Source: Planctomycetota bacterium
Lineage (GTDB): Bacteria > Planctomycetota > Phycisphaerae > Phycisphaerales > UBA1924
Length of the DNA: 64,000 nt
Reading direction: 5' to 3'
Assembly: GCA_018242625.1 (NCBI GenBank)
Contig: JAFEBO010000005.1
Span: 124,001 to 188,000 of the forward strand
Each line of letters starts with the position of its first letter. The first letter of the stretch is position 1. The notes under the pieces are model-generated. The model was not told the DNA's origin. It ran no database searches and was given only the letters and a program-made list of their open reading frames with translations. Both the position numbers and the translations under genes were made by a program. Below, in pieces: positions 51,675-59,823 of this stretch.

Positions 51675-52075
51675 TTGTCTTTGACTCCCAACGATGCCTG
51701 GTATGAACGTCGAATCACCTCATCGCGCTGCCACTTGCGGAAGTTGGCGGTCTTGACGAGGTGTCCGGCTGAGATGCCGACGACGAAGTACACGCCGATC
51801 ATCGCGTACTGGTCCGGATTCGTCATCGGGGAGTGTCGCCACGACCAGAGGATGTGAGCGAGGTAGAGAACACTGACCGCCGCAGCGGCTATTACGCCGC
51901 CGCGCAGCTCGAGCGCTACCGCCGCCTTCAAGACCGGTACCAGGAACAGCCCAGCCAGCAGGATGTGCAGTCCGTGGACCGCGTGCGTGTTCGTCCCAAG
52001 CAGGAAGTGGGCGGCGGCGATCACCGCCGCCCATACCAACGCGCTGCGCACCTGATATGACTGTTCCGGGTCCAT
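51671..52075 (-). CDS. Membrane protein, four helices
   Basis: A 134-aa integral membrane protein with about four helices (AAVIAAAHFLLG, LHILLAGLFLVPVL, VIAAAAVSVLYLAHILW, and AMIGVYFVVGISAGHL) and a short cytosolic basic tail. His residues in helix 1 and 3 are compatible with heme or metal binding. Overlaps the reductase gene by 4 bases. Function unknown; likely part of the same electron-transfer unit. Confidence 0.6.
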   Translation of the reverse strand: MDPEQSYQVRSALVWAAVIAAAHFLLGTNTHAVHGLHILLAGLFLVPVLKAAVALELRGGVIAAAAVSVLYLAHILWSWRHSPMTNPDQYAMIGVYFVVGISAGHLVKTANFRKWQRDEVIRRSYQASLGVKDK

Positions 52076-52084
52076 GCGGCTTCC

Positions 52085-52429
52085 TCAGTTGAGTTGGCGT
52101 GCTCGATCCCTCCGCTCCGCGAGGTCTTCGACAATGAGCACGCGGTTCATCGTGCCGTACTGGTTGGCCACACAGCCGGGGCAGTCGTGGTAGGCCTCGT
52201 CACACCCCTGCTCGCAGCACCACTGGCCGTCGATGACGAACTTGTACTCGTACCGCCCCGGGGGGAGGTCCAGCATCAAGACCCAGTGACCATCCCCGGT
52301 GCGCTTGAGCGGGTGCGTGGACGGACTCCAGTCATTGAACGTGCCGGCAACAAAGACGCGCTTGGCCTTGGGCGCATTGGTTGACACGACCAATCCGCCA
52401 GGCTTGCAGTTCCGATCTCGAGTTGTCAT
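52085..52429 (-). CDS. CBM48/AMPK glycogen-binding-like small protein with Cys cluster
   Basis: A 114-aa protein. Residues about 12-75 are a CBM48 (isoamylase early-set) fold: VFVAGTFNDWSP, GHWVLMLDLPPGRYEYKFVIDG. It then has a cluster of cysteines (WCCEQGC... CPGC) that the family does not need, so it may bind metal. The frame starts at ATG 52429 with AAGGAGAA nearby. No catalytic domain. Located in the metal cluster upstream of the membrane protein gene. Confidence 0.7.
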   Translation of the reverse strand: MTTRDRNCKPGGLVVSTNAPKAKRVFVAGTFNDWSPSTHPLKRTGDGHWVLMLDLPPGRYEYKFVIDGQWCCEQGCDEAYHDCPGCVANQYGTMNRVLIVEDLAERRDRARQLN

Positions 52430-52475
52430 GGCGATTCTCCTTGAATGACGTGCGTGCGTTGAAAACGCGAGGGAC

Positions 52476-53528
52476 TCACATGTCCGGCATCCCGGGTGCA
52501 GCCGGCGCAGCAGGGGCCATCGGCGTCGGCGCGGGCGGGAGCATCCCGGTGAGTTTTTTCCGCTGGTCGTCGGTCAGCACCTTGGCCGCCTCGCCGACAG
52601 CGCGGATGAAGGCCACCCTTTGGTCACCCTGGAGTTTGGCGATCTCCTGAACCTTCTTGTCGATCGCCATCGTGTCGGGCTGATCGGCCGCGGTCAGCAC
52701 CCACAACTCCTGCTCGGCCTGCGCGGTCTTTCGTTGGAACTCGGCCTGCTGGAGCAATGCCTGCTCCTTCTTCTGGCTCAGCGCAGTCTGCTGCTCGACC
52801 GTCAGGGTGATGTGTTCAGGGTGATCAAGAAAGAACCCGGTCGCGCCGACGTGGTAGATGTGCGAGGCGCCGGGGAACCCAGGCAGCGCCGAAGGCATCG
52901 CCATCGCCGCAGGGCTTCCCGCGCCGCCCATGGGCATGTTGCCCATGCCCATCATCTTCATCATGCCGTCCATGCCCATCCCGCCACCGCCGCCGGACAT
53001 CCCTCCCATGCCCCCGCCTGAGGCACCGCCGCCCATTCCACCCATCATCATCTGGTCCATTCCCATGCCTGCGCCACCGGGCTGAGCACCACCCCCCGAC
53101 ATGCCCGCCATGCCGCTCGCTCCCGGCATGGGCTGAGCCGGCATCGACGGCATGGGCTGCATCCGACCGCCGCCCATGGGCCCTTGCATCCTGCCCCTCC
53201 CTGCCATCCCCGTGCCACCGCCCGTGTTGGTCGAAGGCTGCGCTGCGTGTCCCTGCATGAGGGCCGCCTGAAGTTTGGCGACTTCGGCACGCAGAGCCGC
53301 GACCTGGTTGACAAGGTCAGCGTTCGTGTCACCAGCCGCTCCTGGCTGTGCGTCAGCGGCTTGCTTGAGGTGCGCCGCGTGTGTCGCCGGGTCCACGCCC
53401 GCGGGTGGTGTGGCGGGGTGGGCGGCCGGCGGCGTCGCGGGTTGCGGTTGGGCGAACGAGTGCCCCGCAAAGGTGAGGAGAGTCATCGCGGCCGTAGCGG
53501 CGAGGATCGTGTTCGGAGTGCGTCTCAT
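52476..53528 (-). CDS. Met/Gly-rich periplasmic CpxP/Zra-like protein
   Basis: A 350-aa secreted protein with a signal peptide (about 1-26, ending in SFA-Q). A short coiled-coil (NADLVNQVAALRAEVAKLQAAL, about 68-90) is followed by a ~110-residue Met/Gly repeat region with many MGG and GGM units, a likely Cu(I)/Cu(II) sponge. The C-terminal ~110 residues are helical, with LTVEQQTALSQKKEQALLQQAEFQRKT and LTDDQRKKL, resembling the LTxxQ motifs of CpxP/Spy/Zra. It would bind metal or unfolded protein in the periplasm. A weak-GC spacer separates it from the TolC-like gene. Confidence 0.75.
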   Translation of the reverse strand: MRRTPNTILAATAAMTLLTFAGHSFAQPQPATPPAAHPATPPAGVDPATHAAHLKQAADAQPGAAGDTNADLVNQVAALRAEVAKLQAALMQGHAAQPSTNTGGGTGMAGRGRMQGPMGGGRMQPMPSMPAQPMPGASGMAGMSGGGAQPGGAGMGMDQMMMGGMGGGASGGGMGGMSGGGGGMGMDGMMKMMGMGNMPMGGAGSPAAMAMPSALPGFPGASHIYHVGATGFFLDHPEHITLTVEQQTALSQKKEQALLQQAEFQRKTAQAEQELWVLTAADQPDTMAIDKKVQEIAKLQGDQRVAFIRAVGEAAKVLTDDQRKKLTGMLPPAPTPMAPAAPAAPGMPDM

Positions 53529-53609
53529 GATGTGTTCCTTTCAGAGAGGCGTGCATCTGATGAGGTCCGACGCGGAACAACCGCGTGGGCCGGGATCGGA
53601 CAGTTGGTT

Positions 53610-55106
53610 TCATCTCCTGAGCGTGCCTGTTGTGGGTGTTGGGTCGAGAGGGGCCGATGCCGGTCCCGCCCCTTCGGAGTCCGTCGGGGGCACCTCCAGC
53701 CGTCCGCCAACGGCGTACTCCAACTCAATACGGGCCAGCGCCGCGTCGAGCCGCAGGTCGTTGAGCGTCTGCATCGCCGACTGCCGCTCGCGCAGCACGT
53801 CCAGCCAGTCGATGAGCGTGATCTCGCCCGCCTGGAACGCGGCTCCGGCGTTCTGCTCGTTGAAGTGGAGGCGCTGCGAGAGGTCTTCGCGGCCTCCCAA
53901 CGTGTTGTGGCGGAACTCGTCCGCGGCGATGGCGGCCTCGGTGGCGTCGATGTACGCCGTGCGAGCCTCGCGGATGCCCTTCTGCAAGATCGCTTCGTGT
54001 GTGGCCAGTGCCGCCCTCGCGAGCGATCCGGCCTTGGCGATCTGCGCCTGGTTGCTGTCGAAGATCGGGATCGGCACATCGAGCGTGGGTCCGATGGTCT
54101 TCTTGCCATCTACATCCCGCTCGAAGTCCACCCCCAACCCAAGGTCCTTGAGCCGATTCCGCTCTTCGACGCTCAGGTCGGCGGCGCCGGCCTCGACCAG
54201 CGCGCGACTGGCGGCTACGTCAAGGCGCTGCGTGGCTACGAGGCGGACCACCACATCCTCGGTGATCGTGGACGGGGGCGAAGGCTCGTGGTCCGACGCT
54301 TCCTCGGCGGCCATATCCGCGGCGCTCCATCCATCCGCCGCGGAGGCGAACCCCATGAGTTCCAGGAGTCGCCGCCGCTCCTTGGCCAGTTCGCGGCGCT
54401 GCCGCCGCAGTTCTTCTTCGAGCGTGACGACCTGTTGGCGCGCGCGGTTGACCGCGAGCTGCGTCGCCGCCCCCGCCTCGCGTTGCTTTTCGATCTTCTC
54501 GACCAGTTGCTTGGCCGCGTGGATCGACGTCTCGGTGATCGTGACGCCGCGCTGTCCATAGAGAATCTTCGCGTGCGACCCCTTGACGTCCGCGACCAAT
54601 CGCAGGGCCTTGTCGGAGACGTCAAGCACGGTCGAGTTGAGCCGGGCGTCGGCGGCCTTGATCTTGCCGTCTCGGAGCCACAGGGCCGTCAGCGTTTGGA
54701 CCGCCTGCGCACCGACAAACGAGCCCCCGCTCACCGGGTCGAACGGGAACCGCAGCGTCAGCGAGACCACGGGGTTGGGGAGCAACCCCGCCTGCACCAG
54801 GTCCGCCCGGCCCGCCGCGATCGACTCGACATCGGCCCTGATGCGGCGGTTGTTCTTGAGCGCCGTCACGATCGCCTGGTCCGCCGCGAGCGGGCTGATT
54901 CCGTCCCACGCCTCGAACCCGTCCGACCACGGCGCGGTCCAATCGGCCGAGTAGCCGGAGCGTTCCTGCACGGTCGCGGCGGCACGGTCGATGTCGGGCT
55001 TGGGGTTGAGCGAGGCGCAGCCGCCCGCGAGCGCGGCGAGCGCGAGGGCCAGCGCGACGGGCGGGCAGGTGAAAAGGCAGTGCTGGCGGATCGGCTGGCG
55101 CATCAT
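53610..55106 (-). CDS. TolC-family outer membrane efflux protein
   Basis: A 498-aa outer membrane lipoprotein of the CusC/TolC class. A signal peptide ends in a GGCAS lipobox near residue 32. Two long helical repeats typical of TolC follow, with AVNRARQQVVTLEEELRRQRRELAKERRRL and a second PIPIFDSNQAQIAKAGS block. The ATG at 55106 has GGAG 9 bases upstream; an ATG at 55121 is in frame. It would link the RND pump to the outside. The matching membrane-fusion protein is not in the window; the RND gene lies 6 kb upstream on the same strand. Confidence 0.88.
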   Translation of the reverse strand: MMRQPIRQHCLFTCPPVALALALAALAGGCASLNPKPDIDRAAATVQERSGYSADWTAPWSDGFEAWDGISPLAADQAIVTALKNNRRIRADVESIAAGRADLVQAGLLPNPVVSLTLRFPFDPVSGGSFVGAQAVQTLTALWLRDGKIKAADARLNSTVLDVSDKALRLVADVKGSHAKILYGQRGVTITETSIHAAKQLVEKIEKQREAGAATQLAVNRARQQVVTLEEELRRQRRELAKERRRLLELMGFASAADGWSAADMAAEEASDHEPSPPSTITEDVVVRLVATQRLDVAASRALVEAGAADLSVEERNRLKDLGLGVDFERDVDGKKTIGPTLDVPIPIFDSNQAQIAKAGSLARAALATHEAILQKGIREARTAYIDATEAAIAADEFRHNTLGGREDLSQRLHFNEQNAGAAFQAGEITLIDWLDVLRERQSAMQTLNDLRLDAALARIELEYAVGGRLEVPPTDSEGAGPASAPLDPTPTTGTLRR

Positions 55107-55169
55107 GCGGAATATCTCCATGCGGGAAACGGCCCGCCCCGCGTCGGCGGGGTGGGGCGCGTGGGGTGC

Positions 55170-56081
55170 TTACTTGTGCTCGTGGCCGGCGGCAGCGCCG
55201 GGCCCGGTGGCGGGCGCGGTCGGCACGGCGGGTTCGCCCTTCTTCTCCGCCCGGCTCGACCAGTGCAGGTGCGCGATCCTGGGCGAGCCACCGTCGTCCA
55301 CCACGACATAGGTCACGGCGGCGAGGTACTTGCGGGGCGCATCGGGGTGGTTCGGGTCGGGCACGGTGAACGAGCCGATCTGTCGGACGATCGAGGTCGT
55401 GCCGAACGTCTGCACATCCTCCTTGGTCAAGGTCATCACGAAGCCGGGCATCTCCTTGAGTTCTGGCAGCAGGTGATGGTCGCGGTAGGTCTCCCATGTC
55501 CCCTCATCGCCCGCGTTCTCGCTCACCGTTGCGCGGCCCTTATCCAGGAAGAGGGCGTCGAGGGCCGCCGCGTCCGCCTTGGCGCACGCTTCGAGATAGC
55601 CGCGGGCGACCTTCACCGTCGGAGTGGCGGCGAGCGCGGCCGCGTCGGGCTGGCCGGGCTTGAAGTCCGGCTGCGCCGCGGGCTTGACCGCGGCGTCGAT
55701 CGCCGTCACCGCCTCGGGCGCGTTCTTGGCGAGCAGAGCCATCTTCTCGTCGTCAGTCTTCTTGTCCCACTTGCCCTCACAGCCGGGGCAGCAGAAGCCG
55801 ATCGTCACACCCTTGAAGGGCCGCGTGGGCGAGTCGGCGTCGACTTCACCGCCCTTGATGGGACACATCTTGTTAACGGGTTGGGCGCGGGAGGTCGTGA
55901 CCAGTTCGGAGCGCGCGGCCTGCGCGGCGGGAGCGCCGCCGTGACCGGCGTGGCCGCCGGTCGTGGCGGATGACGGCCTGGCGGACTTGGGCATGCCGCC
56001 GCACTGGCCGAGCGCGGCGGGCGCGAGCGCCCCGGCGATGAGGAACGAGGTCGAAGCGAACAGGACGGTTGAGCGGTTCAT
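55170..56081 (-). CDS. Secreted YHS-like and NTF2-like protein
   Basis: A 303-aa secreted protein. A signal peptide (about 1-25) is followed by a His/Gly-rich linker (GGHAGHGG), a YHS-like metal domain (KMCPIKGGEVDAD and FCCPGCEGKWD, about 70-110), then a C-terminal SnoaL/NTF2-like half (YLEACAKADAAALDALFLDKGR at about 175, TYVVVDDGGSPRIAHLHWS near 265). Such combinations bind metal and small molecules. Its strand and position fit the metal operon. Confidence 0.75.
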   Translation of the reverse strand: MNRSTVLFASTSFLIAGALAPAALGQCGGMPKSARPSSATTGGHAGHGGAPAAQAARSELVTTSRAQPVNKMCPIKGGEVDADSPTRPFKGVTIGFCCPGCEGKWDKKTDDEKMALLAKNAPEAVTAIDAAVKPAAQPDFKPGQPDAAALAATPTVKVARGYLEACAKADAAALDALFLDKGRATVSENAGDEGTWETYRDHHLLPELKEMPGFVMTLTKEDVQTFGTTSIVRQIGSFTVPDPNHPDAPRKYLAAVTYVVVDDGGSPRIAHLHWSSRAEKKGEPAVPTAPATGPGAAAGHEHK

Positions 56082-56126
56082 CGAGAGTCTCCGAAGAAAG
56101 GGGTTCTGGTCAGCAGACGAACAGGA

Positions 56127-56459
56127 TCACTTGGCGGCCTCCTTGGGCACGCACCGGTCGCAGTCCACGCCCTCGGGGGCGCAGGTCGGGCAGCGGACCT
56201 TCATCACGCCGTCCTTCTCATAGATGGTCATCTCGTTCCTGCAGTCCTCGCACACGTGCGTGGTGATGGTGCGAGTGCCCGAGTAACCGCGCCGCGGGCT
56301 GTACGAGCCTCGCACTTTCTGGATCTGGTCAAAGCACTTGGTGCAGACCGAGACCTGCCCGGCCTCGGCCTTGACCATGTCGTGCTTGTCGGTGGCGCAG
56401 CCTCCGGCGAGCAGCACCGCGGCGGCGGCGAGAAGGAGGAGCGTGTGAATGGTGTTCAT
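56127..56459 (-). CDS. Cys-rich lipoprotein (paralogue of the protein at 46207)
   Basis: A 110-aa lipoprotein with a lipobox GGCA near residue 20. CxxC motifs are CTKC, CEDC and CPTC, with an additional DRC at the end. It matches the protein at 46207-46548 in the order V-x-VC-x2-C-x-D, GTRT-x3-HVC-x2-C-R-x-EM, V-x-C-PTCA-x-EG. Probably a periplasmic metal-binding protein. It follows the secreted heavy-metal protein on the same strand. Confidence 0.65.
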   Translation of the reverse strand: MNTIHTLLLLAAAAVLLAGGCATDKHDMVKAEAGQVSVCTKCFDQIQKVRGSYSPRRGYSGTRTITTHVCEDCRNEMTIYEKDGVMKVRCPTCAPEGVDCDRCVPKEAAK

Positions 56460-56567
56460 GGGTGCGTCTCCGGGAACGGCCCGCGCTCCTCCCGCCGAAC
56501 GCTTCGGCGGAGTGGGGAGCGTTGAATCGGCCCGCGCCGCTCTCGCGGGGCGGGACGGGTGTGGGTC

Positions 56568-57929
56568 TTACTTGCCATGATCGTGCGGCTTGGCGGGCAT
56601 GGCCGCATCGCCCTGCTTGACCTCGAACGTGAAGGGCGCGGTCAGGATCTTCTCGCTGTCCTTGGTGCCCACGTTGAACTGGCCCCAGCCCTTGTAGATG
56701 CCGGGCTTCATGAACATGGCCTCGAAGTCCACCTTGGGGCCGGTCGCGGGTGCCGCGTGCTCGGGGCCCTCCTCGTGCGGGTGGCTGTGCACGAACTCGG
56801 CGCGGTCCTGGCTAATGACCACCAGGTGGCCCATCGCGCCCAGGTACGGGGCCAGCGTCGTCACCGGCTTGCCGTCCTTGGTGATGGTGAACGCCATGTG
56901 CGTCTCGCCGCCGGTCTTGACCGGCCCGCCGGTATCGAGCGACACGGTGTACCCGTCGATGGTCTTGGGGGCCTTGTCATCGACGGTGAGTTTCACCGCC
57001 GCGGGGGCCGTGCCCTCGACCGTCAGGGGCACCTGCACGACCTGCTGGCCCACGTTGGGGGGCGTGAAGTCGTGGTACAGGATGTAGTCGCCCCCCTGCG
57101 GGAACGTGAAGTTGAGCGTGAACGTGCCGTCCTTCTGCACTTGCGGGTGCTGGTGCGAGAACCACGAGAGGTCCTTGGAGACGATGAGCAGGTGCAGCAA
57201 CTTCTCGTGCACGGCCTCGACCTTGGTCACGGCCAAGCCCGTCGGGTCCTTTATCGTGAACGTGAGCGAAGCGGGCTTGCCCGCTTCGACCTTGCCGCCC
57301 GCGGGCTTCACCGCGACGCTGAACTTGTCGGTGGTCGCCTTCTTGAGGTTCATGCCGCATTTGGGGCACTTGCCGGGCTGGTCGTAGGTCTTGGAGCCCT
57401 CGCAGTGCATGGGGCAGTAGTACGAGTCGTGGGCGTGCTCGCCCGCCGCGCTACCCGCGGGCGCGTACTTCTTGAGCGTCGCCTGGAGCGCGGTCATCTC
57501 CGCGAGAACCTTCTTGACGCCCGCCTCATCGCCCGAGTCGCCCGCCTTGTCGATGGCGTCGAACTTGCCCGCGAGTTCCTTGGCGGTCTTGTTGATGTCC
57601 TTGACGTTCTCCTTGGCGACACCCGAGCCGGGCTTGAGGGCCAGTTGCGCAAGCGTGTTGGCGACATCGACGACCTCCTGGGCCTCGGCATGCACATCGT
57701 CGAGTTTCTTGGCGGTGATGAGTTTCTGGATGCCCTCCAGGTGCTCGTCGATCTCGGCGATGGCCTCGGCGTAGGTCTTGGGCGCCTCGTGCTTGCCCCC
57801 GGCTTCGCCGTGCTTCTCGGGCTGGGCCCCGTGCCCCTCGTGCTGGGCCAAGGCCACGGGCGTGCCGAAGGCCAGCGCCGCTCCGGCGGTGATGAGTGCG
57901 AAAAAGATGGAACGCGTGCGATGCTTCAT
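56568..57929 (-). CDS. Secreted heavy-metal-binding domain protein
   Basis: A 453-aa secreted protein. A signal peptide ends near LAQHEGH (about residue 28); the next part is helical (about 45-150) and reminiscent of cytochrome c'/b562-like bundles. Residues about 168-195 are a YCPMHCEG...CPKCGMNL heavy-metal-binding domain. The C-terminal half is beta-rich with HSHPHEEGP and several surface His (copper binding). GGAG lies 7 bases before the ATG. Similar proteins accompany CusA-type pumps and probably deliver copper in the periplasm. Confidence 0.8.
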   Translation of the reverse strand: MKHRTRSIFFALITAGAALAFGTPVALAQHEGHGAQPEKHGEAGGKHEAPKTYAEAIAEIDEHLEGIQKLITAKKLDDVHAEAQEVVDVANTLAQLALKPGSGVAKENVKDINKTAKELAGKFDAIDKAGDSGDEAGVKKVLAEMTALQATLKKYAPAGSAAGEHAHDSYYCPMHCEGSKTYDQPGKCPKCGMNLKKATTDKFSVAVKPAGGKVEAGKPASLTFTIKDPTGLAVTKVEAVHEKLLHLLIVSKDLSWFSHQHPQVQKDGTFTLNFTFPQGGDYILYHDFTPPNVGQQVVQVPLTVEGTAPAAVKLTVDDKAPKTIDGYTVSLDTGGPVKTGGETHMAFTITKDGKPVTTLAPYLGAMGHLVVISQDRAEFVHSHPHEEGPEHAAPATGPKVDFEAMFMKPGIYKGWGQFNVGTKDSEKILTAPFTFEVKQGDAAMPAKPHDHGK

Positions 57930-58037
57930 GTCAGGACTCCTTGCGATGGTGAATGAAACGGTGGGGTCAAACGTGCTCCCGGCGGTCATCGTGAACGCAC
58001 GGGGCGAGGTCAAGCCGCGAACACCGCGGCCCTTGGG

Positions 58038-58844
58038 TCAGGTGTGGTGCGGCGTGCGGCCCTCCTTCTCCGCCCCGCGATGGACGCACAGGTGCGCCGC
58101 GGCGGGGGTGTGCAGCGTTCCGTTGGCCGCGCCGGCGGTGCGTCCCCCGATCGGGAAGACAACCTGAGCGGACGCGGGGTGCGTCAGGTCCTCGAAGATG
58201 TCGTGCACGCCCCGGAAGGCGTCGCTGGCGACGGCGACGATCAGGTCGCGTTCGGCGGGCGCGAGCGCCAGCACGTCGAGGGAGGTCTTGAAAAACCCCC
58301 AGCGCGCCCGCTGGCGCGGGCCGTGCGGGTCGAGGTACTCGGTGCCCGACCCGGCCTCGCCGTGCCCCGGCAGACCCAGCGCCTTCCGCACCGCCGGAGC
58401 GAGGTAGCGCCCGCCGTTGGTGGAGCCTTCGAGCACATAGAGCGTGCCCAGGAGCGCCACGGGCGCCTCGCCCGCCAGCCCGGCGATCCGCCCGCAGAAC
58501 AGGGCGGTGGCCGGGAGACGGGCGTGCCGGTCGGGGCACTCGCCGAGGGTCGAGAGATCGGCCAGGAGCGCCAACTCGCGGAACTCGTGCTCGCGCACCA
58601 CCAGGGCCAGGGCCGGGTGGTGGTGGGCCGTGTCCCGCAGGGCCGCTTCCAGCGTGGCGTGCACGTGCAGCATCTGGCCGAGGTACCCGGCGTAGGCGGC
58701 GCGGTCGATGCGGCCGCCGATCATCGCGGCCATGAGCGCGTGCTTCTCGGCGCGGGAGTGGTCGGCGCGCGTCTCTTCCCGGAGACGCTCAGAGAGGGGC
58801 TTGGGCGGGCGGTCGGGGGAGGACGATGTGCGATAGTCAAGCAT
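58038..58844 (-). CDS. Heme oxygenase (biliverdin-producing)
   Basis: A 268-aa heme oxygenase-type protein. LREETRADHSRAE (22-32) holds the proximal His (H29), and YVLEGSTNGGRYLAP is the distal helix with the Gly-rich segment. It would open heme to biliverdin, CO and iron. The last 25 residues are extra. AAGGAG lies 10 bases before the ATG at 58844. Its place inside a copper/heme cytochrome cluster is unusual and may relate to heme turnover or to metal stress. Weak alternative: a TenA-like helical bundle. Confidence 0.85.
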   Translation of the reverse strand: MLDYRTSSSPDRPPKPLSERLREETRADHSRAEKHALMAAMIGGRIDRAAYAGYLGQMLHVHATLEAALRDTAHHHPALALVVREHEFRELALLADLSTLGECPDRHARLPATALFCGRIAGLAGEAPVALLGTLYVLEGSTNGGRYLAPAVRKALGLPGHGEAGSGTEYLDPHGPRQRARWGFFKTSLDVLALAPAERDLIVAVASDAFRGVHDIFEDLTHPASAQVVFPIGGRTAGAANGTLHTPAAAHLCVHRGAEKEGRTPHHT

Positions 58845-58915
58845 GGCGGGCGCTCCTTCGCGCGATGGGTTTGGCGGGCAGGTCGCGGCGATGCGCGCCG
58901 GGACCGTGCGGGTTG

Positions 58916-59010
58916 TTGGGACGGGCGTCCCAATGAACGGGACAGGCGTGCGTGCGAATCGGGCGGGCGGTTGTGCTGTCTGGACGTTCAGCCCGTTGAG
59001 TTGAACGGGC
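58916..59010. promoter_or_regulatory. Two inverted repeats upstream of the heme oxygenase gene
   Basis: TTGGGAC/GTCCCAA (58916-58933, GGGC loop) and GCCCGTT/AACGGGC (58991-59010) are perfect 7-bp inverted repeats in the 265-base divergent spacer between the heme oxygenase gene and the plus-strand gene at 59110. Related GAACGGGAC and ACGGGCGT words repeat between them. They look like operators, function unknown. Confidence 0.45.
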
Positions 59011-59109
59011 GTTCGACTGAAGTGGTCGGTCGGTCGGGCCGATGAAACGCAAGTCCCGCCGCTCCGCGCGGTCGCACGGGCGAGTGGGACGCACGCGGAG
59101 GCCATCGCC

Positions 59110-59805
59110 ATGCCCGAACAGCGCATCCCCAGAGCCGACGGCAGCTTCGCCGCGTACGCGAACCACTACTACGAGGCCGTCAAGAAGTGGTGGGATGCGC
59201 AGGGGCTGGACCCCACCGACCTCAAGCCGCTGGAGACGGCCCTGGCCGAGTGGAACAAGGACTACCCCGCGCACGTCGCCGCGCAGAACGCGGCCGAAGC
59301 GGCCCGGCAGAGCAAGGACGCGGCCAAGCGCGGACTGGAGCGGCAGATCCGGCCCATCACCGCCTTCGTGCAGAGTTACCCCAAGACCACCGACGCCGAC
59401 CGCGCGACGATCGGCATCACGGTGAAGGACACCGGCGCGACGCCCACCCCCGCGCCCGCCTCGCGCCCGCTCCTGCTCGTGGAGTCCGGCAGCCGCCTCA
59501 CGCACCGCCTGCGCATCTTCGATGAGCGCGGGGCGGACGGCGATGGCGCGGGCAGCCCCCGCAAGGCCCGCCCGCGCGGCACGCTCGGGGCCGAGGTCTA
59601 CGTCGCGCTGGTCACGTCGCGCCAGACCCCGCCTGCCGACTTCGCCGCGTACAACTTCGTCCGCACCGTCACGCGCGGCGGGGCTGAGCTCACGTTCAAG
59701 AGCGAGCAGGGCGGCCTGAACGCGGCGTACCTCGCCCGCTGGGTCTCCGCCACCGGCGAACCGGGGCCGTGGAGCGAGACGGTGACGGCTACCGTTGCGG
59801 CGTAG
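59110..59805 (+). CDS. Unknown protein with beta-sandwich-like C terminus
   Basis: A 231-aa protein without a recognised domain. The N-terminal part is helical (AVKKWWDAQGLDPTDLKPLETALAEWNK) and the C-terminal part resembles a fibronectin-III-like beta domain, with YLARWVSATGEPGPWSETVTATV. A GGAGG is 8 bases before the ATG. Similar proteins are widespread as uncharacterised ORFs. It is followed by the HEPN gene 18 bases later. Confidence 0.6.
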   Translation: MPEQRIPRADGSFAAYANHYYEAVKKWWDAQGLDPTDLKPLETALAEWNKDYPAHVAAQNAAEAARQSKDAAKRGLERQIRPITAFVQSYPKTTDADRATIGITVKDTGATPTPAPASRPLLLVESGSRLTHRLRIFDERGADGDGAGSPRKARPRGTLGAEVYVALVTSRQTPPADFAAYNFVRTVTRGGAELTFKSEQGGLNAAYLARWVSATGEPGPWSETVTATVAA

Positions 59806-59823
59806 TTCCGCCGGGAGTGCCTC

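Noticed and set aside
53184-55973. A 929-aa plus-strand frame
   Set aside because: Antisense to the Met-rich, TolC-like and YHS genes; composition is typical of GC-rich shadows.
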